A stretch of DNA of 64,000 bases from UBA1845 sp002338715 (GCA_035344155.1 DAORAL010000020.1:36485-100484), one strand, 5' to 3'; shown: positions 1-8,994, counted from the first letter of the stretch. The notes: generated from the letters alone by a model not told the origin. Program-made: numbers and translations.

Positions 1-1040
1 TCCCCAAGATTGATAATGCCCATCGCCAGAAGCTTCTCGATGAGAATGTCATCGACGCCATCGATCTCGCGAAGCGCGGTGCTCATCTGGTCGATGCCCT
101 TGTCGTAATCACCGGGCGTAACGATGTCGATGTCCCAACCGGTCAAGCGGGCGGCCAACCTGACGTTCTGACCACGCTTGCCAATCGCGAGCGACAACTG
201 ATCTTCCGCGACAACCACCGACGCACGCCCCATTTCAAAACAGAGCGCCGTCTCCTGCACTTCTGCCGGCTTGAGCGCGTTGGCAATCAATACCTGCGAC
301 GATTCGTTCCAGCGGACGATGTCGATCTTCTCACCGTTGAGTTCGTCAACGATGTTGCGAATACGACTGCCACGAACACCGACGCATGCACCGACGGCAT
401 CGACCTTCGAGTCGATCGAGGCGACCGCGACCTTCGTGCGGTAACCGGCTTCCCTTGCGAGCGCTTTGATTTCGATGATGCGCTCGCCCACTTCGGGAAC
501 TTCAAGATCAAACAAGCGGCGGATGTAATCGGGGTGGGTTCGGGTCAAGACGATGCGCACCTCGTGCGGCTGCTCGCGAACGTCGAGGATCATGCCCCGA
601 ACGCGCTCACCGGGATGATGCGTTTCACCGGGAATCTGCTCGCTGCGGGGCAGGAACCCTTCGGTTCTTCCAAGGTGAAGCACGAGCGCGCCACCTTCGT
701 AACGGGCGACGGTCCCCGTGATGATTTGACCGACGCGTTCTGAGAATTCCTCAAACAGACTGTCGCGTTCGGCTTCGCGGAATTTTTGAATCATGACCTG
801 CTTGGCCGTCTGGGCTGCGATGCGCCCCAGTTCCTTCATACTGATCGGTTCGTCATCGCGGGTGGCGTTGATCTCACCGGTGGTCCGGTCGATTCGGACG
901 ACGACATCGTTGGCGGCACCGTACGCCTTGCGCGCAGCCGACAGCATCGCCATTTCGAGATCTTCGAACACCATCTGCTTGTCGATGTTCTTTTCGCGGC
1001 TGATGTGCTCGACAACCTTGAGCAAGTCCTGATTGATCAT
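1..1040 (-). CDS. nusA: Transcription termination/antitermination factor NusA (3' end outside window)
   Basis: NusA binds RNA polymerase and nascent RNA and modulates pausing, termination and antitermination in the cytoplasm. About 346 residues are present, from an ATG whose complement is at 1038-1040. The protein opens with MINQDLLKVVEHISREK, typical of the NusA N-terminal domain. An S1-like stretch follows (VGQIITGTVARYEGG), then the KH region with VGVRGSRIRNIVDELNGE and LAIGKRGQNVRLAARLTGW. The gene runs off the left edge just after the KH domains, in a helix-hairpin-helix-like part (REIDGVDDILIEKLLAMG). The usual neighbours rimP and infB would be beyond the boundary or absent; they cannot be seen. 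Identity is very secure. Confidence 0.96.
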   Translation of the reverse strand, partial: MINQDLLKVVEHISREKNIDKQMVFEDLEMAMLSAARKAYGAANDVVVRIDRTTGEINATRDDEPISMKELGRIAAQTAKQVMIQKFREAERDSLFEEFSERVGQIITGTVARYEGGALVLHLGRTEGFLPRSEQIPGETHHPGERVRGMILDVREQPHEVRIVLTRTHPDYIRRLFDLEVPEVGERIIEIKALAREAGYRTKVAVASIDSKVDAVGACVGVRGSRIRNIVDELNGEKIDIVRWNESSQVLIANALKPAEVQETALCFEMGRASVVVAEDQLSLAIGKRGQNVRLAARLTGWDIDIVTPGDYDKGIDQMSTALREIDGVDDILIEKLLAMGIINLG

Positions 1041-1357
1041 GACGTTAATACCTTGTTCTGTTTCACTTCTGCACGGAATACCGGCGTCCATGCACGCCCG
1101 AAATACCAAATTGCCTGAAACTATGGGCCAATCAGCCCTCAATCGATCCAACCACTTTGCCCTGCACAAAAAACAAAAAAGCGGGCGCTAGAGGCAAACC
1201 CACTTTCGAACCGACACGAACCCAATATGGCAACTGATTGCCCTATCGCATCGTTCGAACTCCATGCAGGCCTGAACTTTTTCTGACAGCGCGTCCATCC
1301 AACTGCTTCGCAACTGCGTATTCGGGGCAAACCAATGCCACACACAGGATGGACGGA
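1041..1357. other. Intergenic region, no gene recognised
   Basis: This stretch lies upstream of nusA and downstream of the ABC ATPase gene, both on the minus strand, so it should hold the nusA promoter and leader. I see no convincing hairpin terminator, repeat or conserved open reading frame. Open frames on either strand have no recognisable product. Confidence 0.5.
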
Positions 1358-2539
1358 TCAGTTCGCACTGGGACCAACCTCTGCAAGCGATGCTGCCTGG
1401 GCAACACCTTCTGCCTGTCCTGCGTATGTCACATTCATGCCATTCTCGCCCGATTCAAAAACGTGGACGCGATCAACATCAAACGAAACCCCAACCGTGT
1501 CACCCTCTGTCACTTGCGTATCCGCTGTAACCCGGGCAACGAGATTCTGACCCGCCCTCGAGCCAGTCTCGGGGCACTGCAAATAAACATCTGCATCCCG
1601 ACCCAACAACTCGACCAGCGTCACCTTCAGCTTCACAGGCCCGTTTGCATCGAGCCTGACGCCCTGGGGCCGCACACCGTACACCATTGCATCACCGATG
1701 CGACCGGCCAACGTCGACTGGGCTCGCTCGGGCAAATCCAACACGCCAAATCCGGCGTCAAATCCCAACCGCCCGACCCCCACCTGCTGGACAATCCTGC
1801 CGTCGAGAAAGTTCATTGGAGGCACACCGACGAAACCGGCTACAAACCGATTCACCGGATGCTCGTAAATCTCGCGGGGCGGCGCACATTGCTGAAGGAC
1901 GCCTCGATGCATCACGGCGATCTTGTCGCCCAACGCCATCGCCTCTTCCTGATCGTGCGTGACGTAGATTGACGTCGCCCCCAGCGACCGGTGCAAACGC
2001 TTCAACTCCGATCGCATTTTCACCCGAAGCCGAGCGTCAAGATTGGACAGCGGCTCGTCAAACAGAAACGCCTGAGGCGTTCGGACAATCGCCCTGCCCA
2101 CCGCCACCCGCTGCCGCTCTCCGCCTGATAAAGACTTGGGCTTGCGTTCCAAAAGATGCTCGATCCCAAGCATCCGGGCGGTCGCGGTCACTTTTTCGCG
2201 GATTTCAGTCTTCGGCACCCGGCGCATCTTCAAACCGAATGCCATATTCTTAAACACTGTCATGTGCGGATACAGTGCGTAGTTCTGAAACACCATCGCA
2301 ATGTCGCGATCCTTTGGAGCCACGTCGTTAACGACCCGGCCGCCAATGGTCACCAACCCTGCGGTGGGCTGCTCCAAGCCCGCAATCATCCGTAACGTTG
2401 TGGTTTTTCCACAACCCGAAGGACCGACGAGCACCAGAAGCTCTTTATCGGCCACCCTCAGGGACAATTCTTCAACAGCGCTGACAGGCGGCTTGCCTGG
2501 GTAAGTCTTAGAAATGCTATCCAGTGCCACAACAGCCAT
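1358..2539 (-). CDS. ABC transporter ATP-binding protein, UgpC/MalK (sugar importer) type
   Basis: This is a 393-residue cytoplasmic ATPase of the carbohydrate-uptake (CUT1) class, which energises import of sugars or glycerol-3-phosphate. Walker A is GPSGCGKTT near residue 40, the Q-loop is in VFQNYALYPHMTV, the signature is LSGGERQRVAVGRA, Walker B is AFLFDEPLSNLDA, and the switch His is in YVTHDQEEAMALGD. The region after residue 240 (PPMNFLDGRI) is the OB/TOBE regulatory part typical of MalK/UgpC. No permease or binding protein lies nearby, so it may serve several transporters, as MsmK-like ATPases do in other bacteria; that is inference. The substrate cannot be named. Confidence 0.9.
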   Translation of the reverse strand: MAVVALDSISKTYPGKPPVSAVEELSLRVADKELLVLVGPSGCGKTTTLRMIAGLEQPTAGLVTIGGRVVNDVAPKDRDIAMVFQNYALYPHMTVFKNMAFGLKMRRVPKTEIREKVTATARMLGIEHLLERKPKSLSGGERQRVAVGRAIVRTPQAFLFDEPLSNLDARLRVKMRSELKRLHRSLGATSIYVTHDQEEAMALGDKIAVMHRGVLQQCAPPREIYEHPVNRFVAGFVGVPPMNFLDGRIVQQVGVGRLGFDAGFGVLDLPERAQSTLAGRIGDAMVYGVRPQGVRLDANGPVKLKVTLVELLGRDADVYLQCPETGSRAGQNLVARVTADTQVTEGDTVGVSFDVDRVHVFESGENGMNVTYAGQAEGVAQAASLAEVGPSAN

Positions 2540-2886
2540 TTGTGCGCAAACCCCTTCCGCAGAAGGCGGTTAGCTGCTTTTGTCAGCCGCCCACTTTGGA
2601 GCAGGTCCCATTATAAACAGGCCCCTCGGGGTGTCAATCCGGCCCCAGGGTCATCCCCGCCCCCAAACCCACCTCAGTTACCCGAAAACGACGCATCGCG
2701 AGATCACCCAAGCCCGCAACCAAGCCCCGACCAACAGGATTCCGCCACCCGCAGTCGCAGTACTGAAAATCGATTTAACTTGCCGATTGGGGATTTTGAG
2801 TCTCTTATGGACGAACCCGGGCCGGGATGCTCCCGCGTCAGCCGCTTTGTTCTTGGTCAAACTCCACACCACCGGAGCCATGCGTG
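2540..2886. other. Divergent intergenic region
   Basis: These 347 bases separate the minus-strand ABC ATPase from the plus-strand secretin-like gene and must contain both promoters. The sequence is C-rich around 2640-2720. No clear promoter pair, repeat or hairpin was found. Small open frames here have proline- and serine-rich translations without recognisable domains and were not called. Confidence 0.4.
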
Positions 2887-4152
2887 ATGTCAAAAAGTTT
2901 TTCACAACTGTCGCAAACACGATTCGGTCACCTGTTCCCATTCATCCTTGCGGCTGCGATTGTGCTCGCGGCGACGGTCGGCTGCGACATGACAGCCAAT
3001 CCGGGAAACAACGGAAATGACAATGGGAGCCCGATGGATATGTCCTCGAACGGGGCATCGGCTGAAACGACCCCCGATGACGGAATGTCGGACGGTGGCA
3101 ATGACTCCGACAGCCAATCACCGACCACCAGCCCAAAGATCGAACTCGAGGTGATCGCCATCGCGACCGAGCAGGACATCCTGGGCCAACTGAATATCGA
3201 GCTCGATCAGACGCTCAATGTCGCGGATATTCAATCAAAGGCCAAGCGAATTCAAAAGACGCAAGCAGATGTCTCCCTCACCAAGTCGGGAAACACGATC
3301 GCGGTATCCGGCTCGCTCGTTGGGGGAATCAAGGAGCGCCAGGTGCTCATCGGCGCCAAATTCCTGGAAGTCACCCGCATGCCCATCGCGATTCCGATTG
3401 ACGGTTTGCAAAACGAATCAATCAAGGCGTTCACGACACCACCGCCGGGTGGATTGTCATTCCTAAATGACGACGACTACATCGATCTTCCGGGGCTGAA
3501 CGATCTTGACGGTGGCGTTGTGACAGATGTGGAGACCACGCCCGACCTGGAGTCGCTGCGCGCAGCGTTTCTTGACAGCACGATCAAGGAAGCAATCCTC
3601 AATCAAATCAACCATGACTCAACGGGAACGGTAGTTAGCGCCCCGAACGTGGTCGTGTTCAATCAACAACGCACGACCTTCATCCATCGCAACGAGTTCG
3701 GCGACGCCAACGATCTTGAGGATGACTTTTCCATCGCAGTAATAGCCGCGGACCCACAAGTCGCGACGGTCCAATCGGGTTTTATCCTCGACGTGACGCC
3801 AACGGTCAAAGGCGATCGAATGATCGAATTGCAAATCTACCCCGGAACGCGTGGAATCGTGTTCGCGAGAAGCACGACTGAACAGATCGGCAACCAGGAA
3901 TACTACATCGAAATGCCCGTGTTCCAGCTGTCTACGGTTCAAACATCCGTCACAGTGCCAGACGGCGGCACGGTGCTTTTGGGCGGCATCAAGCGCCTCT
4001 CCGAAGCCACCAACGAACGCGGCGTACCGGTACTTTCGAAAGTTCCGTACATCAACCGCCTGTTCAAGAATACCGCCGCCATCAGAGACGAGCAGTCGCT
4101 CATGCTCATGGTCACGCCGCGGATCATCATTCAGGAGGAAAAGGAAGAATAG
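2887..4152 (+). CDS. Short secretin-domain lipoprotein (GspD/PilQ C-terminal domain)
   Basis: From the ATG at 2887 the product has 421 residues. It starts with a signal peptide ending in LAATVGC, a lipobox, followed by an Asn/Asp/Ser-rich linker of about 50 residues. The C-terminal half carries the secretin core: VSAPNVVVFNQQ, GFILDVTPTVKGD, and the terminal VPDGGTVLLGGIK ... GVPVLSKVPYINRLFKN ... LMLMVTPRII. The family forms outer-membrane channels for type II/III secretion and type IV pili. It is shorter than GspD (about 650) and lacks recognisable N0/N1 domains, and no secretion genes flank it. An upstream in-frame ATG at 2827 is possible but would put 20 residues before the signal peptide. 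GGAG lies 11-14 bases before the chosen start. Confidence 0.85.
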   Translation: MSKSFSQLSQTRFGHLFPFILAAAIVLAATVGCDMTANPGNNGNDNGSPMDMSSNGASAETTPDDGMSDGGNDSDSQSPTTSPKIELEVIAIATEQDILGQLNIELDQTLNVADIQSKAKRIQKTQADVSLTKSGNTIAVSGSLVGGIKERQVLIGAKFLEVTRMPIAIPIDGLQNESIKAFTTPPPGGLSFLNDDDYIDLPGLNDLDGGVVTDVETTPDLESLRAAFLDSTIKEAILNQINHDSTGTVVSAPNVVVFNQQRTTFIHRNEFGDANDLEDDFSIAVIAADPQVATVQSGFILDVTPTVKGDRMIELQIYPGTRGIVFARSTTEQIGNQEYYIEMPVFQLSTVQTSVTVPDGGTVLLGGIKRLSEATNERGVPVLSKVPYINRLFKNTAAIRDEQSLMLMVTPRIIIQEEKEE

Positions 4153-4227
4153 ACCGTTGGAATGGTGCGCGCACCAAAGCTGACCCGGTTTTCGTCTTCC
4201 CGTTGCGCATGCCGATTCAGGATGCGG

Positions 4228-4569
4228 TTAGAAAACGAAATCGAGTTGAAGACCGACTGCGTTCTTACCAATGGATTGCGTGCAGTGGGCGACGCGGCAG
4301 GGAATCCATGGATCGCGGCTGTCACGTCGAATCATCACCGTGCTATGTTCTTTCAAACGTGCACGGGTGCTGATTCCAATTCCGCCCGTGCCGATGTCGC
4401 GACAACTGACATATTGCGTCTCGCCATCAACAAGCAATTCCATTTGCTGGTGCCATTCGAAGCGTTTGTTGGTCCGCTTGGCTTCATAGACATCGGAATG
4501 ACCGATGATTGCAGCTTCTTTGATCCATTCCGCAACAACTGATTTGGGGTCAACTGACTGGGTGGCCAT
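4228..4569 (-). CDS. PilZ-like domain protein
   Basis: This 113-residue soluble protein resembles single-domain PilZ proteins, which bind cyclic di-GMP. A basic RTNKRFEW stretch at about residue 32 could stand for the RxxxR arm. CRDIGTGGIGI at about residue 56 sits where the (D/N)xSxxG motif belongs, but Ser is replaced by Gly. The C-terminal PCRVAHCTQ...AVGLQLDF fits the end of the beta barrel. The motif deviations mean ligand binding is uncertain. It is convergent with the secretin gene and stands alone. A GGDEF cyclase at 51-52 kb would be a possible source of c-di-GMP. Confidence 0.65.
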   Translation of the reverse strand: MATQSVDPKSVVAEWIKEAAIIGHSDVYEAKRTNKRFEWHQQMELLVDGETQYVSCRDIGTGGIGISTRARLKEHSTVMIRRDSRDPWIPCRVAHCTQSIGKNAVGLQLDFVF

Positions 4570-4844
4570 GCTTACTCCTGTCGGAAACTTTCGACATCAC
4601 TTCGTGCGCATCTCGACCGGCCCGGCGGTGGGTCATTCATCGACAACGAACATCGGTGACACAACTGCCGCCCATACACATTATCTCATATCCATCGAGT
4701 GAAGTGGCGTGTCAGTTAAGGAATTACAGGGTATTCCCCAATTGTAAACTCCCCAATTCCATGAAGGTCCGAATTGAATGGAGAACTGTCGACAGGTTCA
4801 CCCGCGTCAAGTGAGAATTGACGGCACAGTTCACCAGCGCCATG

Positions 4845-5738
4845 TTATTTTAGGATCGAAGCAAAGGCTCCGTCTATTGACGGGTGGTCAAATTCAAACC
4901 CAGCGTGCACAAGTCGGTCGGGCACGACGCGGATGCTCGACAGAAGCAGGGCGTCGGCCATCTCGCCAAGCGCCATCCGGGCTGCGAATGCCGGCATCGG
5001 AACGATCGTCGGTCGTTTGAGCGCGCGACCGAGTGCCTTGGTGAAGGTGCGATTCGTGACAGGATTGGGCGCGACGGCGTTGACCGGACCGACCAACGAT
5101 TCTGTGTTGATCGCATAAATCATGGCGCGAACGACATCATTGAGCGTGATCCAGCTCATGTATTGTTTGCCGCCTCCAAGGATTCCGCCCGCCCCGAGCT
5201 TGAAGGGTGTCAGCATCTTGGCCAGCGCCCCGCCTTCACGCCCCAACACCACACCGATGCGCATGTGCACGACGCGAATTCCGGCATCCCGCGCCGGTTG
5301 GGCCGCCGCCTCCCACTCACGGCAAACTGTCGGAAGAAACCCATCACCGCTAGGACTGTCTTCGTTCAGTTCGACATCGCCCGAGTCGCCGTAGTAACCG
5401 ACTGCCGACGCACACACGATCACCGCGGGCTTGTGTTCGGATTTGGCCAATGCATTGCAAAGGAGTCGCGTTCCGTTCACACGACTGTCGCGGATGGCGC
5501 GTTTCAGCTTATCGGTCCATCGACCAGCCGCGATGTTTTCGCCGGCTAGGTGAACAACCGCATCCCACGGTCCACCATGAGACAAATCGATCCGTTCGCT
5601 CGCGGGGTCCCAGTTGGGATCGGTTGATTGATTGGAATTGCTCCGCCGCAAAGGTGTCACATTGTGACCCTCGGAGTTGAGCTTTCTGGTCAACGCAGTA
5701 CCGACCATACCGCTTGCACCTGACACGAGTACTTTCAT
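4845..5738 (-). CDS. TIGR01777 family NAD(P)-dependent epimerase (YfcH-like)
   Basis: The product has 297 residues, the normal length for this family of short-chain dehydrogenase-fold proteins, whose substrate is unknown. The start at 5738 gives MKVLVSGASGMVGTAL, with the Rossmann GxxGxxG right at the N-terminus; a longer open frame upstream reads through tandem repeats and is rejected. Family motifs seen are VVHLAGENIAAGRW, ASAVGYYGDSGD and MSWITLNDVVRAM. The C-terminal part, PTIVPMPAFAARMALGEMADALLLSS, matches the DUF1731 tail that marks TIGR01777 members. It is probably transcribed alone. Confidence 0.92.
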   Translation of the reverse strand: MKVLVSGASGMVGTALTRKLNSEGHNVTPLRRSNSNQSTDPNWDPASERIDLSHGGPWDAVVHLAGENIAAGRWTDKLKRAIRDSRVNGTRLLCNALAKSEHKPAVIVCASAVGYYGDSGDVELNEDSPSGDGFLPTVCREWEAAAQPARDAGIRVVHMRIGVVLGREGGALAKMLTPFKLGAGGILGGGKQYMSWITLNDVVRAMIYAINTESLVGPVNAVAPNPVTNRTFTKALGRALKRPTIVPMPAFAARMALGEMADALLLSSIRVVPDRLVHAGFEFDHPSIDGAFASILK

Positions 5739-5759
5739 GCGACTGCTCCTGCTTATTTC

Positions 5760-5819
5760 CGACACGGGCCTGGCTTGATTTCGACACCGGCCTGGCTTGT
5801 TTTCGACACGGGCCTGGGA
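5760..5819. repeat. Three tandem 22-bp repeats upstream of the TIGR01777 gene
   Basis: Units begin at 5760, 5782 and 5804; the third is partial. Each starts CGACACGGGCCTGG (second unit CGACACCGGCCTGG), followed by CTTGATTT or CTTGTTTT. They lie 22 bases upstream of the minus-strand start codon at 5738, so they occupy its likely promoter or leader. Confidence 0.85.
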
Positions 5820-6004
5820 ACTGATCGTTATCGGGCTCTTGACGAATGTCGATGCGACGTCGACTGGCTCGACGGTCGGATCGTATTGTAAGGTTGAACA
5901 AAATCCACCTTGTGGCCCTCGGGCGGGTGTCAGCATAACCAGGCAACGCGCCATCCGCCCTTTTTCATCTTTTTCAACATCATTGATAGATTCGGAGCCA
6001 TGCC

Positions 6005-6307
6005 ATGCAAGAACCGAGCGCTCGGCTGCAACAGCAGACATCCAGATGTGGTGAGACAGAATCGGGTGAATTACCCGTTGAAAAAATGACAAAGCGCGAT
6101 TGGATTGCGGCGATGTGTTTGCAGGGAATCCTGGCGAACAGAAACACGACCAAGACGACCATGTGGTCAACCGCCCAAAGCGCCGTCATGTATGCGGATC
6201 AACTGCTCGCCGCATTGGACTCTGATTTGGCCGTGGGCGTACCGATGGTTCAGCCCCCCGCCTTTGCGGGTTTGAGCGTGCCGGTGGTCGCGAGCGCCCC
6301 CGTCTGA
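6005..6307 (+). CDS. Small protein of unknown function, phage-ORF-like
   Basis: This is a 100-residue frame with a more convincing internal start at 6086 (MTKRDWIAAMCLQGILAN), which would give 73 residues. The segment from MTKRDW to YADQLLAAL resembles a class of small helical proteins common in prophages and in bacteria as lone genes, with the pattern K-R-(D/E)-x-(F/W)-A-A-x-x-x-Q-G-x-x-(A/S)-N and A-x-x-YAD-x-L-x-x-A-L. That comparison is from memory. No function is known. No strong Shine-Dalgarno precedes either start, and no phage genes are nearby. Confidence 0.45.
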   Translation: MQEPSARLQQQTSRCGETESGELPVEKMTKRDWIAAMCLQGILANRNTTKTTMWSTAQSAVMYADQLLAALDSDLAVGVPMVQPPAFAGLSVPVVASAPV

Positions 6308-6390
6308 AGCGCCGCATCCGCCCGATCAGACTTCGCGTATCGCGGGCACCTCGTCAACCGTTGTGCGCCCAGCCGAGTTTGCGACGGTCG

Positions 6391-7095
6391 CTAGTTTGAA
6401 ACGGCGACATTGCCGCCCTGCTGCGTGCCCGCCGATGCGGACTGCGTGAATGTACGCTCGACGATCTTCATGTCGCGAATGAAGGCGTTTGAATCTGGAT
6501 CGGGCTCACCGCTTTGCCGGAGCAATGACGTTACTTCGGCGATGCCCCGCTGGATTGACTCCAGGGCGTCCTGCTGGTTGCCAACCGTGAATCGACGATT
6601 GCTTTGGGCGATCCACTTTTGCGCAGTCAGCGTCGGGACCATATCCTGTCGAGCCGCAGACAACTGCTGTGAGGGGTGGCGGCGACGGGCGAACGCAATG
6701 ATGGCCAAACAGTGCTGCGCGTCTTCGCCAGCCGTCCGATATAGAAGCGACGCCGATTCGACATCGCCTTGAGATGCGGCTTCCACAGCGCCCAATGCCG
6801 CGGCTTTTCGACGCTGCTGAAACTGCGTGAACTCACGATCCAGTTCCATCCACTCCTGCGGGGTGATCGGATGACCGTTGGGGACGTCCGAATCCGAATC
6901 GAATCTTGACGAGAGATACTGCAACGAGGTATCCCGCCCTCCCGGACGCACACCGTCTGGACGCCCCACCAGCATCACCTGCACAACCGAAAGCGATTCC
7001 TGGTATTGCAACATCGAGCGACCATCGTTGGTGCGGAACAAGCGGACGCGACATCGGCTGGTCGTTGGTTGGACATTTGTTTGTTCGTGCAGCAT
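6391..7095 (-). CDS. Hypothetical protein, soluble, helical C-terminal half
   Basis: I do not recognise this 234-residue protein. It has no signal peptide or membrane segment. The N-terminal 60 residues look beta-rich (RCRVRLFRTNDGRSMLQY), reminiscent of a secondary-structure-swapped small domain. From about residue 75 it is mostly helical with Ala/Gln-rich stretches (QFQQRRKAAALGAVEAA). The end is low-complexity Gly/Gln/Ser. The length and codon-like composition argue that it is real. It is followed by no close gene and precedes the TIGR01777 region. Confidence 0.6.
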   Translation of the reverse strand: MLHEQTNVQPTTSRCRVRLFRTNDGRSMLQYQESLSVVQVMLVGRPDGVRPGGRDTSLQYLSSRFDSDSDVPNGHPITPQEWMELDREFTQFQQRRKAAALGAVEAASQGDVESASLLYRTAGEDAQHCLAIIAFARRRHPSQQLSAARQDMVPTLTAQKWIAQSNRRFTVGNQQDALESIQRGIAEVTSLLRQSGEPDPDSNAFIRDMKIVERTFTQSASAGTQQGGNVAVSN

Positions 7096-7390
7096 CGTTT
7101 GTTTACCCTCACCGAGGCGCGACCCTTCGCGCCTGAGACCTTCGTTACAACATCTCTATCGGGCACTTTGAGACGTCTGTTTACGCTGCGCTCACGCAAA
7201 AAATGACTTTGGTGTGGGTTGACGAGGTTGTTGGCGCGTTTGATCCAGCGATCGACTCGCAATTGGCACCGTGTGAAATGCTGATCGCGACGCACAAAAA
7301 ATCGCAGATTATCGGCGGTTTGCGACTGTTTCTATCGGTGATGGAAAGAGTGAACAAACCCGATTTCGAAGGATGAAAAATCCTGGGCGC

Positions 7391-7428
7391 AAAAAAACCG
7401 GCCAGCATTCAAAGCATTGCTGACCGGT
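7391..7428 (-). terminator. Rho-independent terminator after rplT
   Basis: Read on the minus strand, ACCGGTCAGC, a 12-base loop, and GCTGGCCGGT form a 10-bp stem with a single G-T wobble, followed at once by a run of T (7391-7397). It lies about 45 bases beyond the rplT stop and ends the rpmI-rplT transcript. Confidence 0.9.
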
Positions 7429-7471
7429 CTGGTTTTGTGGGGATTGCAGAAAAATCGCTTAACTTTTTGAA

Positions 7472-7840
7472 CTACGCCGCGATCTTTGCGGAATGCTCTC
7501 TGGCGATTTCGACCAACTTGTCGAAGGCAGCCGGATCATCGATGGCCAGTTCGCTCAACATCTTCCGGTTGACGATGACCTTCGCATCGGCGAGTCCGAA
7601 CATGAATCGGCTGTACGCAATGTCGCGCATCTTGCAAGCAGCCGAGATGCGTGTGATCCACAGCGAACGGAATTCTCGCTTACGTCGCTTGCGATCGCGA
7701 TACGCCGAAACACCCGCGCGGGTGACGGCCATCACTGCGGTACGGAAAAGCTTGCTGCGCCCTCCGCGATAACCACGGGCTGCACGAAGTACTCTGTGTT
7801 TTCTGCGATGGCGGGCAGCGCCGCTTCTTGCTCTAGGCAT
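7472..7840 (-). CDS. rplT: 50S ribosomal protein L20
   Basis: At 122 residues this is a normal L20. It shows the signature MPRARSGAARHRRKHRVLRAARGYRGG (only the first part need be read) and ISAACKMRDIAYSRFMFGL. L20 binds 23S rRNA early in large-subunit assembly and in many bacteria represses its own operon. It follows rpmI by about 110 bases on the same strand and is closed by the terminator at 7391-7428, so the two form a unit. The usual first gene infC is not present upstream. Confidence 0.98.
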   Translation of the reverse strand: MPRARSGAARHRRKHRVLRAARGYRGGRSKLFRTAVMAVTRAGVSAYRDRKRRKREFRSLWITRISAACKMRDIAYSRFMFGLADAKVIVNRKMLSELAIDDPAAFDKLVEIAREHSAKIAA

Positions 7841-7950
7841 GGTTCACCTATCTCCAACAACCGGACCAACAAAGGCCCAAATCTTCTAAAAACCACCGAT
7901 CATTCCCGGTCGTTACTCCAATGAGCAACCCGTTTGAACGGCTATTGATT

Positions 7951-8145
7951 CTACTTGATCAGGTCGATCACCCGCTTGACGTCGCCCTTCGCCAGGTACG
8001 CCGGCTTGTGCAACTTGCGCTTGCGATCACCCGACTTCGAGCTCATCAGGTGGCCACCAAATGAACGGCGATATCGAACTTTACCCGACGCAGTCACCTT
8101 AAGCCGCTTTCGAGCACCCTTATGCGACTTCATCTTGTTGCGCAT
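7951..8145 (-). CDS. rpmI: 50S ribosomal protein L35
   Basis: The 64-residue product MRNKMKSHKGARKRLKVTAS... is a standard L35. The start at 8145 is chosen over a longer in-frame ATG because it gives the family N-terminus and because GGAGG stands about 10 bases before it (complement of CCTCC at 8152-8156). It is the first gene of the rpmI-rplT pair. The translation initiation factor IF-3 gene that normally precedes it is missing; the next minus-strand gene upstream is an unrelated membrane protein. Confidence 0.97.
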   Translation of the reverse strand: MRNKMKSHKGARKRLKVTASGKVRYRRSFGGHLMSSKSGDRKRKLHKPAYLAKGDVKRVIDLIK

Positions 8146-8445
8146 CGGTACGCCTCCACTGACTGAAAAACCACATTTTCGACCTGAAACACTCGCTTGC
8201 TCTGAAACTAACGAGCCGGGCATTCTAACAACTGAAATACGCACAGCAACCCCAGCTTGCAGGTTGATGCCTAGGAGAATCCGGCTTGGGCCCTTGTGAA
8301 AAGATGCCTCCCCGGACCGAATCGAGCCCCCAAATCGACTTCCGCAGGTTCAATACCCGGAAATCCAGACCCTTCCGGGGATCACAGGCCAACAGGGAAT
8401 CCTGCGCCAACAGGGAATCGCGGCGTATCTGGAGGCTCGGGCGAG
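8146..8445. other. rpmI leader region with a 14-base direct repeat
   Basis: This stretch holds the rpmI-rplT promoter and leader. GCCAACAGGGAATC occurs at 8389-8402 and again at 8407-8420, a period of 18. I do not see a definable L20 operator structure. No gene is called. Confidence 0.45.
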
Positions 8446-8994
8446 TCAGCCCTGGTCGGTAGAACCGGCAAGCAATTGCTGGCGGCGCTGCTGGGCGGCT
8501 TTGACTTCCGGCACGCTCAGCCAGGCAGCCGTCACTTTGCCGGCATCGAACATCACACAGGCACAACCGTCCCGCCCGGGCATGATCAACCCTTTTCGCG
8601 GTCCGGAAACCACGAGGAACGGCTGTTCTTCCAACTCGAGTCGGCTGACCTCCTCCGGGCTGGGGTAGGGCACAAACGGAGTCCCGTTTTCAATTTCATG
8701 GCCATCCGGGAACTTTTGTGGCAGGAACTTCCGTTCATCGAGGATCTTCTGCAAGTCGGCTGCTACACCTTTCGCCCATCGCATCCCCTCGTCCTTGGTA
8801 CGCGTGTCGCGCTGTTGCACAACGACCAAGCAATAAACGATGGCCGACACAATCAGAAAGAGCACCGTCTTTCGGAAACTCCGACTGAGTTCGCGACGCC
8901 GGGACAATTGATTGGGCAAGTCAGTCAGCGCAGAAGATGGGTCATCGGGCGTTGGTCCCTCGCGATGATCTAGACTTGCTGACATGAAGCCCAA
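8446..8994 (-). CDS. Hypothetical single-pass membrane protein
   Basis: This 182-residue protein is unrecognised. One membrane segment lies at about 43-60 (TVLFLIVSAIVYCLVVV), preceded by a basic, charged N-terminal part, so the remaining 120 residues would face outward. The outer part contains HEIENGTPFVPYPSPEEV and PGRDGCACVMFDAGKV and ends in Gln/Arg. Alternative starts are the GFM-M pair at the N-terminus (second ATG at 8985). It is on the same strand as rpmI, 300 bases upstream of it, and may share no transcript. Confidence 0.6.
   Translation of the reverse strand: MGFMSASLDHREGPTPDDPSSALTDLPNQLSRRRELSRSFRKTVLFLIVSAIVYCLVVVQQRDTRTKDEGMRWAKGVAADLQKILDERKFLPQKFPDGHEIENGTPFVPYPSPEEVSRLELEEQPFLVVSGPRKGLIMPGRDGCACVMFDAGKVTAAWLSVPEVKAAQQRRQQLLAGSTDQG

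Noticed and set aside
7203..7376. A 57-codon plus-strand frame (MTLVWVDEVVGAFDPAIDSQ...)
   Set aside because: Composition is protein-like and it fills a 295-base gap, but there is no ribosome binding site, no promoter and no recognised family. It could be real; the evidence is too thin.
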